Part shown: piece after piece, positions 16,457 through 21,889 of the stretch
Layout: every line of letters begins with the position of its first letter
Numbering within the stretch: the first letter of the stretch is position 1
Origin: Clostridiaceae bacterium
GTDB lineage: Bacteria > Bacillota > Clostridia > Oscillospirales > QAMX01
Direction of reading: 5' to 3'
Assembly: GCA_018384365.1 (NCBI GenBank)
Contig: JAHAYX010000033.1
Span: 1 to 51,290, forward strand
Length of the DNA stretch: 51,290 nucleotides
Notes under the pieces: model-generated
What the model was told of the DNA's origin: nothing
The model's input: only the letters and a program-made list of their open reading frames with translations
The model's database searches: none
Position numbers and translations under genes: made by a program

Positions 16457-16822
16457 ATGCTGAAATTCAATCATTTTAACTTCAATGTGCTGGATCTGGA
16501 CAAAAGCATTGCGTTTTATGAGAGCACGTTGGGTCTGAAGGTGATCCGGGAAAGCAATGCGGCGGATGGATCGTTCCGTATTGTCTTTCTGGGCGACGGC
16601 AGCAGCGATTTTTCTCTGGAACTGACCTGTCTGACTGACCGCACGGAGCCTTATGACCTCGGCGAACAGGAATACCACCTCGCATTCGTCACAGATGCGT
16701 ACGATTCCCTGCATGAAAAGCACCGCGAGATGGGCGTCATCTGTTATGAAAACGAGAAAATGGGTCTTTATTTCCTGGAGGACCCGGACGGATACTGGAT
16801 TGAAATCATTCCGGCAAAATAA
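16457..16822 (+). CDS. VOC-superfamily glyoxalase-like protein
   Basis: 121 residues with the VOC pattern of two beta-alpha-beta-beta-beta modules: FNHFNFNVLDLDKSIAFYES at the start and a second module from EYHLAFVTD to YFLEDPDGYWIEII. The metal-binding set H5, E55-like, H75-like and E117-like fits lactoylglutathione lyase (GloA) relatives. It lies 12 bp after the fucosidase gene and closes the run. It might detoxify a dicarbonyl or isomerise a sugar derivative; mgsA elsewhere in the window makes methylglyoxal, but no link is shown. Confidence 0.85.
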   Translation: MLKFNHFNFNVLDLDKSIAFYESTLGLKVIRESNAADGSFRIVFLGDGSSDFSLELTCLTDRTEPYDLGEQEYHLAFVTDAYDSLHEKHREMGVICYENEKMGLYFLEDPDGYWIEIIPAK

Positions 16823-16828
16823 TCAGAA

Positions 16829-16904
16829 ACCCGGTGTCGGGAGTTTCTCCCCGGCGCCGGGTTTCGGCATAGCAAAGCTCCCTCCTGCCGGCCGGGAGCT
16901 TTTA
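16829..16904 (+). terminator. Tandem terminator hairpins after the fucosidase run
   Basis: The first hairpin (about 16829-16866) pairs ACCCGGTGTCGGG with the CCCCGGCGCCGGG strand and is followed by TTT. The second, AAGCTCCC (16875-16882) with GGGAGCTT (16894-16901) followed by TTTATG, is a standard intrinsic terminator. Confidence 0.82.
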
Positions 16905-16980
16905 TGTAAAAAATGATGTATTGAGCGTTGCAGCGCGTATGCAATAGCTGAGGATTTACCGGAACGATGCAGGAAAGCAG

Positions 16981-17016
16981 AAAGAAAGACCACTTGAATT
17001 CAAGCGGTCTTTCTTT
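16981..17016. terminator. Long hairpin terminator
   Basis: AAAGAAAGACC pairs with GGTCTTTCTTT, and the inner CTTGAA/TTCAAG is also self-complementary. Its A- and T-runs suit either direction. On the minus strand it is immediately preceded by CACTCGAACCA, which resembles a tRNA 3' end (see findings). Confidence 0.7.
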
Positions 17017-17094
17017 GGTTCGAGTGTCATTATAGAATCTAAAAAATTCAGTCATTCCAATGGCTTTAGCGCAGCAAGCAAGAGATTTTTATCC

Positions 17095-17116
17095 ATTCAG
17101 ATTATATAGTCTGAAT
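17095..17116. promoter_or_regulatory. Near-perfect 22-bp palindrome
   Basis: ATTCAGA (17095-17101) and TCTGAAT (17110-17116) are inverted repeats around an AT-only centre that is palindromic except for one pair. It lies about 115 bp upstream of the lipoprotein start and may be a protein-binding site. The rest of the 16905-17231 gap has no gene. Confidence 0.45.
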
Positions 17117-17181
17117 TGCTTTCAGTTTTTGTTGGATGTTTGAAAGGTTGTGCCGCAGCAATCGGAGCCATGCGTTTCTCG

Positions 17182-17210
17182 GTGCGTCAGCTTCAGTTGG
17201 CGCACTTTTC
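17182..17210 (+). terminator. Terminator-like leader hairpin
   Basis: GTGCGTCA (17182-17189) pairs with TGGCGCAC (17198-17205), followed by TTTTCATTTT and then directly by the AAGGAGG ribosome site of the next gene. It may be an upstream terminator or an attenuator in the lipoprotein leader. Confidence 0.45.
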
Positions 17211-17231
17211 ATTTTATAAGGAGGACTTAAG

Positions 17232-17858
17232 ATGAAAAAGATTTTAGCACTGACACTTGCTTCGATTATGCTGATGTCGCTGTTTGGTTGCAGCGGTGGT
17301 GAAGATACTCAATCTCAGGCAGACAATAATCCAAGCAGCCAACAGGAAGAAAATGGAAGAATCAAAGCCACAGAATTCACATTTGAGCTGGCTGCAGAAG
17401 AAGAGCGTATCGTTGAAAATCTCGTTTTTGATGAAGATGTAACAATCAGCGGAGATTTTGGAATTATCGTTTTTGATAACTGCGAATTTAACGGTGATAT
17501 TATCAATGCCGCAGAACAGTTTACCAGAGTAATTCTTCCCGATGGGACAACCGTAAACGGTAATTGTGTGTTCAAAAACACAACCAAAGAAGCAACAATG
17601 GACTCTCCTATGCCTAAGTTTGTCAGTCCTAATACATTGAACATTGTATGTGAGGACTGCATTGGTTCATGTGTCTTGGATGGCACAGAAGAGAACATTA
17701 TATTCAACGGAGAAACATACTCCATGGCTGATGTGGAATTCTTTTACGATGCCAATACAAATGAACTTATTCCTTATGAAGGACAGGAGGCATCTGCACT
17801 CTTTGTTGGTCAATGGTGGGAAAATGGAGAAAAGATATTGCAAATGTTTTCTGAATGA
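17232..17858 (+). CDS. Predicted lipoprotein of unknown function
   Basis: 208 residues. A type II signal peptide is clear: MKKILALTLASIMLMSLFGC with the lipobox LFGC (Cys20), so the mature protein is anchored to the membrane and faces outward. A Ser/Gln/Asn-rich linker follows. The rest has short alternating strands (VTISGDFGIIVFDNCEFNGD, then TTVNGNCVFKN), which suggests a beta-solenoid-like fold, but no family is recognised. The gene is visibly AT-richer than its neighbours and lies beside the phage remnant, so it may have come in by transfer. AAGGAGG precedes the start. Confidence 0.82.
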   Translation: MKKILALTLASIMLMSLFGCSGGEDTQSQADNNPSSQQEENGRIKATEFTFELAAEEERIVENLVFDEDVTISGDFGIIVFDNCEFNGDIINAAEQFTRVILPDGTTVNGNCVFKNTTKEATMDSPMPKFVSPNTLNIVCEDCIGSCVLDGTEENIIFNGETYSMADVEFFYDANTNELIPYEGQEASALFVGQWWENGEKILQMFSE

Positions 17859-17971
17859 TTGGGAAATAGATACGATTGCTGTAAATACGCTTTTCCCCGA
17901 CGCTGGACGGCATTCCATCCGTTTTCTATAATAACATATCTTGGGCAGAAATATCTCTGTTTACTTGTGAA

Positions 17972-18016
17972 AAAAGAATCCCACCCATTTCCTAAATGGG
18001 TGGGAAATTCTTTTTT
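17972..18016. terminator. Strong hairpin terminator after the lipoprotein gene
   Basis: CCCACCCATTT and AAATGGGTGGG pair around CCT, flanked by GAAT/ATTC and by A6 and T6 runs. It can stop transcription from either side. From here to 18114 nothing coding is credible. Confidence 0.88.
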
Positions 18017-18114
18017 GATTGTTGCTGTCCGAACAATGTCTGTGCATAGCCGAACAGCATCGGAAACTAATCCTCGCTCTTTTCCATCAAAGCACATTTT
18101 CAATAGAAAAGAAA

Positions 18115-18155
18115 AATCCGAACGCATCTCCCACCTGGAAGATACAGTTCGGATT
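18115..18155 (-). terminator. Hairpin with T-rich tail on the minus strand
   Basis: AATCCGAAC and GTTCGGATT pair, with an inner ATCT/AGAT helix. On the minus strand TTTTTCTTTTC follows. It could be a second stop for leftward transcription from the recombinase remnant. Confidence 0.6.
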
Positions 18156-18190
18156 ATCCTTTTGTGGCAACAGTTGATAATATTGATACG

Positions 18191-18230
18191 GTTTCAGAGA
18201 GTTTCAAATGGTTTCACCCAAAAATGAAAC
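18191..18230. repeat. GTTTCA array at 10-bp pitch
   Basis: GTTTCA occurs at 18191, 18201 and 18211, exactly 10 bp apart, and once inverted (TGAAAC) at 18225-18230. The last direct copy and the inverted copy also form a hairpin. The one-helical-turn pitch suggests a protein-binding array near the end of the integrated element. Confidence 0.6.
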
Positions 18231-18261
18231 CATAGCGGTGAAAGTGAAAGCATCTGAATAA

Positions 18262-18288
18262 CAAAAAAGGCGGGGCTTATTCAGCCCC
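18262..18288 (-). terminator. Intact terminator of the recombinase remnant
   Basis: On the minus strand GGGGCT pairs with AGCCCC around GAATA, then GCC and TTTTTT. The stem overlaps the last codons and the TAA stop of the recombinase fragment, so the 3' end of that gene is preserved. Confidence 0.85.
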
Positions 18289-18525
18289 AACCTCAATGTC
18301 CGTTCCGTCCTTAAAGCGAAATGTTATTCTGTTGTCAGCGTGTACCGTTGCCGTTTCCAAAAGCGTGATCCATAGTCTTTCGTCCCAGGTCTCAAGGACG
18401 AGGGGCTTTTCTTTTATCGAGCCGATGAAAATCCTCAGTTCTCGGTCACGTTGCATTCGGCTTTCCCGATCGGCGGTTGCCTTTTTCAGCTGACTTAAGT
18501 AATCTGAACTGTAAATGGTAAACAC
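18277..18525 (-). pseudogene. 3' remnant of a large serine recombinase (integrase/resolvase)
   Basis: Only the last 80 or so residues remain. The segment has the charged linker YLSQLKKATADRESRMQRDR, then FIGSIKEKPLVLETWDERLW and FRFKDGTDIEVGAE before the stop. This FI..L....-DERLW-L-...TV-...FRF-DGTEI pattern is the C-terminal end of large serine recombinases from clostridial phages and conjugative elements. The N-terminal catalytic domain is missing. Upstream of about 18525 the frame continues only as the antisense of a phage gene, so the fragment was joined there. The frame is open to 18681 but that part is not recombinase. Confidence 0.75.
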
Positions 18526-18697
18526 GATTGCTTTGCACACAATGGACAGGCCGTTTGTGCAGACGGAGGCGTTCGTGCCGGTCTCACAGGCAGAGTATGA
18601 GGCGCTGCTTGCAGAGCTGATCGAGCAACTGGAAGAGCCAACGGACGAGATTCCGGACAGCGAAGCGCTGGCCATCATCACAGGAGGTGCGGTATGA
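18515..18697 (+). CDS. Small phage protein, possibly 5'-truncated
   Basis: 60 residues from ATG 18515; an ATG at 18542 giving MDRPFVQTEAFVPVSQAEYE is an alternative and may be the true phage start of the surviving sequence. No ribosome site is evident and the start lies at the junction with the recombinase remnant, so the gene may have lost its 5' end. It ends in an ATGA overlap with the next gene, the start of a translationally coupled set. Small proteins of this kind precede holin genes in clostridial prophages. Function unknown. Confidence 0.55.
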   Translation: MVNTIALHTMDRPFVQTEAFVPVSQAEYEALLAELIEQLEEPTDEIPDSEALAIITGGAV

Positions 18698-19092
18698 CGA
18701 GAGCACAGGCGGAGCGGATCCGCGCCGCGATTTTACAGGTATCCGGCGGGCTGGCGGACGAGGAGGCAGCCGGTGTGCCGGAATTATTCCCAGTATGGCA
18801 CGCCGGACAGGCATACGAGGCGGGAGAGCGGGTGCAGTCGGGTGGTGTGCTGTACCGCTGTCTAACTGCGCACACGTCGCAGACGGACTGGACGCCGGAG
18901 GCTGCGGGCAGCCTGTGGGCACAGGTGCTGATTCCGGATCCGGGGGAAGTGCCTGCGTGGGTACAGCCGGACAGCACGAATCCGTACAGCGCGGGAGATC
19001 GCGTGACGCATGGCGGAAAAACGTGGGAATCCATGGTGGACAACAACGTGTGGGAGCCGGGCGTTTACGGCTGGCAGGAGGTAACAACATGA
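18694..19092 (+). CDS. Phage protein with CBM5/12-like domains
   Basis: 132 residues. Two carbohydrate-binding-module-like repeats are visible: WHAGQAYEAGERVQSGGVLY with YRCLTAHTSQTDWTPEAA, and WVQPDSTNPYSAGDRVTHGG with KTWESMVDNNVWEPGVYGW. Both have the aromatic pattern of chitin-binding CBM5/12 domains common in phage tail-tip and lysis-region proteins. It probably binds host surface glycans. It overlaps both neighbours by ATGA and is co-translated with the holin. Confidence 0.8.
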   Translation: MTRAQAERIRAAILQVSGGLADEEAAGVPELFPVWHAGQAYEAGERVQSGGVLYRCLTAHTSQTDWTPEAAGSLWAQVLIPDPGEVPAWVQPDSTNPYSAGDRVTHGGKTWESMVDNNVWEPGVYGWQEVTT

Positions 19093-19529
19093 GGGCAACG
19101 GAAATCAAAAACGCAGTTTTTGCGGCGATTGCCGCGGCCGGCAGCGCAGTTGCGCAGGCGCTGGGCGGATGGGACACGGCGCTGGCCGTGCTGGTGGCGC
19201 TGATGGCGATTGACTATATCACGGGGCTGCTGCTTGCGCTGGTATGGCACCGCAGCGCAAAAAGTGAGAGCGGGGCTTTTACCTCTGCGGCCAGCATCAA
19301 GGGACTTTTGCGCAAGGGTGTGATGCTGGTGATTGTCTGGATTGGGGCTATGCTGGACTCCGTCATCGGCGCGGCATACGTCCGCACGGCGGTGGTGTTA
19401 TTTTTTATCGCAAACGAGGGATTGAGTATTTTGGAGAATACGGCGGTAATGGGTGTGCCGTACCCCAAATTCCTGCGCGCGGCGCTGGAGGCCATGCGCG
19501 AGAAAAACGACGCGGCGGAGGAAAATTGA
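19089..19529 (+). CDS. Phage holin
   Basis: 146 residues from ATG 19089, which overlaps the previous stop (ATGA); the longer open frame upstream is antisense-free read-through of the CBM gene in another frame. It has three to four membrane segments (VLVALMAIDYITGLLLAL, GVMLVIVWIGAMLDSVIGAA, VVLFFIANEGLSILENTA) and a charged C-terminus, matching the phage_holin_4_1 family. The D-Y-I-T-G motif and NEGLSILEN are family marks. It would open the membrane for the lysin encoded next. Confidence 0.9.
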   Translation: MRATEIKNAVFAAIAAAGSAVAQALGGWDTALAVLVALMAIDYITGLLLALVWHRSAKSESGAFTSAASIKGLLRKGVMLVIVWIGAMLDSVIGAAYVRTAVVLFFIANEGLSILENTAVMGVPYPKFLRAALEAMREKNDAAEEN

Positions 19530-19541
19530 ATTATATAACAA

Positions 19542-19576
19542 GACGTGCGTAAAAACAGGTGGTTTTTACGCACGTC
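19542..19576. other. Perfect 15-bp hairpin between holin and lysin
   Basis: GACGTGCGTAAAAAC and GTTTTTACGCACGTC pair around five bases. No T-run follows. It may modulate lysin expression or mRNA processing. Confidence 0.6.
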
Positions 19577-19635
19577 GGCAATAAATCACGGAAGTATGTG
19601 CAAAAACGTGAACGATTTTAACAAAAGGAGGTACC

Positions 19636-20382
19636 ATGGCAGAATTTCACATCATCGACGTATCAAAATGGCAGGGCGACATTGACTGGGAAAAGGTCAA
19701 GGCGTCCGGCATCGATGGGGCGATGCTGCGCGCCGGGTATGGCGCGGGCAACATCGACCCAAAATTCGTGCGCAATGCGAAAGAATGCACGCGGCTTGGC
19801 ATCCCGTTCGGCGTCTACTGGTTTTCCTACGCCTGGACGCCCATGCAGGCAGAGGACGAAGCAAAATACTGCCTGGGCGCGATTGCGCCATACCGGATCA
19901 CGCTGCCGGTGGCCTTTGACTGGGAATACGACAGCTATAACCGCGCCGTGCGCGCAGGCGTGAAGCCATCCCGTGCGCTGGCCGTATCCATGGCAAAACG
20001 ATTTTTATCGGTCGTGGAGCAGGCCGGATATGTGCCGATGCTCTATACCAATCTGGATTACCAGAATCAGTTCTTCCCGCCGGAAGAACTTGCGGGCTAC
20101 GACAGGTGGATCGCGGCATACCGCGCGACGCGGCCGGATACGCCGCTTGCCATGTGGCAGTATACCTCGCGCGGGCGCGTGGACGGCATTGACGGACTTG
20201 TGGACTGCAACCGGCTATACATAGACTATCCGGCAATCGCGGCGGAGAGAGAAAAAACGCCGGACTATGCCGCACTGGTCTGCGAAGAACTGGGATTGGC
20301 CGGGGAGACGCGGGAATATCTCGACGGTTATCGGTATGCCAACGACCTGTGGCGAAAAATCTGGGAGGGGCTTGCAAAATGA
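19636..20382 (+). CDS. GH25 muramidase, phage endolysin
   Basis: 248 residues. The N-terminal domain is a GH25 lysozyme: IDVSKWQGDIDWEKVKASG, the D-x-E catalytic motif in VAFDWEYDS, and WQYTSRGRVDGIDGLVDCNR. It hydrolyses peptidoglycan between MurNAc and GlcNAc. The last 40 residues (LVCEELGLAGETREYLDGYR) may be a small wall-binding helix segment. AAAAGGAGG precedes the ATG. With the holin upstream it forms a lysis cassette, ended by a terminator at 20421. Confidence 0.93.
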   Translation: MAEFHIIDVSKWQGDIDWEKVKASGIDGAMLRAGYGAGNIDPKFVRNAKECTRLGIPFGVYWFSYAWTPMQAEDEAKYCLGAIAPYRITLPVAFDWEYDSYNRAVRAGVKPSRALAVSMAKRFLSVVEQAGYVPMLYTNLDYQNQFFPPEELAGYDRWIAAYRATRPDTPLAMWQYTSRGRVDGIDGLVDCNRLYIDYPAIAAEREKTPDYAALVCEELGLAGETREYLDGYRYANDLWRKIWEGLAK

Positions 20383-20420
20383 GACTTCCGGGGCTTTTAT
20401 AATATGCAGATGAACGAAGA

Positions 20421-20452
20421 AGCGCGGCTAAAAAAGCCGCGCTTTCGTTTTA
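20421..20452 (+). terminator. Terminator after the lysin gene
   Basis: AGCGCGGCT and AGCCGCGCT pair around AAAAA, followed by TTCGTTTT. It also separates the lysin from the convergent repressor gene. Confidence 0.88.
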
Positions 20453-20477
20453 CCAAAATTGCAGATAATCTGCAGAT

Positions 20478-20696
20478 TCAATCGTTTTGTGTGTTCGAAT
20501 CAACAAATTCAAGTAAATCTCCGGGCTGACACTTCAAAAGATGGCACAAAATTGAAAGCTTATCCCAAGTTACTTGTTGGCCTGTTCGGATGGCTTGAAT
20601 TGTAGCTTCTCCAAGAATTTTGTCTTTTCGTAGTTTATAGGTGGAATAACCAACATTCTTCAAAGCTGCTAAAACGTCGATTTTATACACAATCAC
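20478..20696 (-). CDS. XRE-family (Cro/CI-like) repressor
   Basis: 72 residues with a GTG start at 20696, preceded by GAGGTG. The helix-turn-helix is TIQAIRTGQQVTWDKLSILC, followed by HLLKCQPGDLLEFV, the standard ending of small single-domain XRE regulators. It is divergent from a small gene at 20849 across 152 bp containing three regularly spaced operators, which it most likely binds. It probably holds the element quiescent and represses its own synthesis. Confidence 0.9.
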   Translation of the reverse strand: MIVYKIDVLAALKNVGYSTYKLRKDKILGEATIQAIRTGQQVTWDKLSILCHLLKCQPGDLLEFVDSNTQND

Positions 20697-20716
20697 CTAT
20701 GATCACCTCAATAAAT

Positions 20717-20744
20717 ATTATACCACAACATACACAAATAACAA
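20717..20744 (-). promoter_or_regulatory. Candidate promoter of the XRE repressor gene
   Basis: On the minus strand TTGTTA (20744-20739), 16 bp, and a perfect TATAAT (20722-20717). The first 17-bp operator (20732-20748) covers the -35 region, which predicts autorepression. Confidence 0.6.
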
Positions 20745-20816
20745 GTGTACAATATGCACAAATATACACTATATAATTGTGCATATAAACAATAGACATA
20801 CACAATAATATAGTGT
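20732..20816. repeat. Three operators ACAC-N9-GTGY at 34-bp pitch
   Basis: Copies at 20732-20748, 20766-20782 and 20800-20816 share the half-sites ACAC and GTGT/GTGC separated by nine AT-rich bases. Start-to-start distance is exactly 34 bp in both intervals. The outer copies overlap the two divergent promoters; the third fills the spacer of the rightward promoter. Confidence 0.82.
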
Positions 20817-20821
20817 ATAAT
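20793..20821 (+). promoter_or_regulatory. Rightward promoter of the early-type genes
   Basis: TAGACA at 20793-20798, a 17-bp spacer and a perfect TATAAT at 20816-20821. The third operator occupies the spacer, so bound repressor would exclude RNA polymerase. Confidence 0.75.
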
Positions 20822-20848
20822 AATGACTGTCAGGAGGGAGGTGATAAG

Positions 20849-20986
20849 ATGGACAAGACAAAAGAAGAAGCCCTGCGAGAACTTCTCAGGCTGTTGGCTG
20901 ATGACTCCGACATAGCAGACCGGATAACGATCACCATCAGACCGAAAAAAGTCAAGCAGGGCAACACCGACAAACAGAAAAAGTAA
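20849..20986 (+). CDS. 45-residue early-type protein of the element
   Basis: A short frame, MDKTKEEALRELLRLLADDS followed by a basic C-terminus ending NTDKQKK, with a strong ribosome site (GGAGGGAGG region 20833-20841). The N-terminal half is a likely acidic/amphipathic helix. It is the first gene under the repressed promoter. Position suggests a regulatory or excision-related role as for Cro/Xis-like genes, but no helix-turn-helix is visible and no family is recognised. Confidence 0.68.
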   Translation: MDKTKEEALRELLRLLADDSDIADRITITIRPKKVKQGNTDKQKK

Positions 20987-21072
20987 GTCGGCAGACGGGG
21001 GGCGGTTGCCGCCGCCCCCCAACTCTAAATATTATAGTCGACTTTGATATAAAATTCAAGGAGGAAATAAAA

Positions 21073-21292
21073 ATGACTATAAAAACACTGGAATAAATAC
21101 ACAAGTCTCTGAAAGAGGCCGAATACAAGGCCAAAACAGTATAACTGCACAAGGCGGATAGAAAATGAGCATGAGAAACACGACACAGATAGGAATTTAA
21201 TTAAACAGCAGAGAGCAGCTGCAGACGAATATATGCACGAACACCTCGCAGCGCTGCACGCGCTGGAAGAGTTTGAAAATCACGAGTGCTAA
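21073..21292 (+). pseudogene. Decayed small gene with two nonsense codons and a frameshift
   Basis: An intact AGGAGG ribosome site and ATG open the frame MTIKTLE, then TAA, IHKSLKEAEYKAKTV, TAA, LHKADRK. After that the coding pattern jumps by one base and goes on as ENEHEKHDTDRNLIKQQRAA and EYMHEHLAALHALEEFENHEC before a stop at 21290. The continuous charged, helical character across the breaks shows one former protein of about 73 residues. Both stops could be Gln codons (CAA to TAA). It lies between two intact small genes of the element. Confidence 0.72.
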
Positions 21293-21302
21293 GGCGGTCA
21301 AC

Positions 21303-21536
21303 ATGAACAAGGCAAGACGTAAACAGCTGGTAGCCCTCCGGGCCAAGATTGAAGAACTGCAGGAACTTCTGGAGGAAATCCGAGACGAGGAACAGGACGC
21401 CCTGGACAACCTGCCGGAGAGCTTGCAGGACTCTGGGCGCGGGAAGGACATGGAGCAGGCTATAGGTTGCATTGATGAGGCTATGGAGCAGTTAGAAGAT
21501 GCTTGCGACAATATAGAAGAAGCGATGGGGAAATAG
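21303..21536 (+). CDS. Small coiled-coil protein of the element
   Basis: 77 residues from ATG 21303 (AAGGCGG just upstream); the open frame begins at 21273. Nearly all helical and acidic: RRKQLVALRAKIEELQELLE, then EEIRDEEQDALDNLPESLQD, with heptad-like Leu/Ile spacing. Similar short proteins with an N-L-P-E-S-L-Q motif are frequent in clostridial prophages and conjugative elements, from memory, without known function. It is the last gene before the tRNA-Pro end of the element. Confidence 0.78.
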   Translation: MNKARRKQLVALRAKIEELQELLEEIRDEEQDALDNLPESLQDSGRGKDMEQAIGCIDEAMEQLEDACDNIEEAMGK

Positions 21537-21594
21537 TAAAGCGTGATACAGCCGTGCTACAACTCAAAAAAACGCAAAAAAACACATGAAAACC

Positions 21595-21646
21595 GTAAAA
21601 AACAAAATCAGCCTGTGACCTAAAAATATAGGTAACAGGCTGATTT
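21595..21646 (-). terminator. Terminator of tRNA-Pro
   Basis: On the minus strand, directly after the CCA, AAATCAGCCTGT pairs with ACAGGCTGATTT (with inner ACC/GGT pairs), then TTTTGTTTTTT. A clear intrinsic terminator for the leftward tRNA transcript. Confidence 0.85.
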
Positions 21647-21647
21647 G

Positions 21648-21724
21648 TGGTCCGAGTGACGAGATTCGAACTCATGGCCCCTTGAACCCCATTCAAGTAC
21701 TCTACCAAACTGAGCTACACCCGG
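21648..21724 (-). tRNA. tRNA-Pro (anticodon GGG)
   Basis: On the minus strand acceptor CCGGGTG pairs with CACTCGG (one G-U), the D-arm is TAGCTCAG, the anticodon loop ATGGGGT gives GGG, and the T-loop is TTCGAAT. CCA is encoded. Its 3' end faces the phage remnant, the usual place for an integration site. Confidence 0.94.
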
Positions 21725-21825
21725 ACATCCACAGCTTTTACAGTATACAACCCAATGCTTCGCTTGTCAAGCCCTTTTTATACTTTTCTCATTTTACAGT
21801 TTTGCTGGTGTGATTGAAAAACGCA

Positions 21826-21854
21826 TTGAAACGAGTTGGCCTGTATGCTATAAT
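21826..21854 (+). promoter_or_regulatory. Promoter of the URO-D-family gene
   Basis: TTGAAA at 21826-21831, 17-bp spacer, perfect TATAAT at 21849-21854, 36 bases before the start at 21890. GGGAGGG provides the ribosome site. Confidence 0.75.
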
Positions 21855-21889
21855 GTACGCGACCAATAAACCATGGGAGGGTATGTTTT

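Noticed and set aside
18191-18230. CRISPR-like repeat
   Set aside because: Units are only 6 bp at 10-bp pitch with no repeat-spacer pattern and no cas genes.
18687-19088. N-terminal extension of the holin frame
   Set aside because: It is a Gly/Arg-rich out-of-frame reading of the CBM-like gene; the holin start at 19089 forms an ATGA overlap and matches the family start.
21073-21292. Reassignment of TAA to glutamine as explanation for the in-frame stops
   Set aside because: A frameshift is also needed, and neighbouring genes of the element end with TAA as a normal stop.
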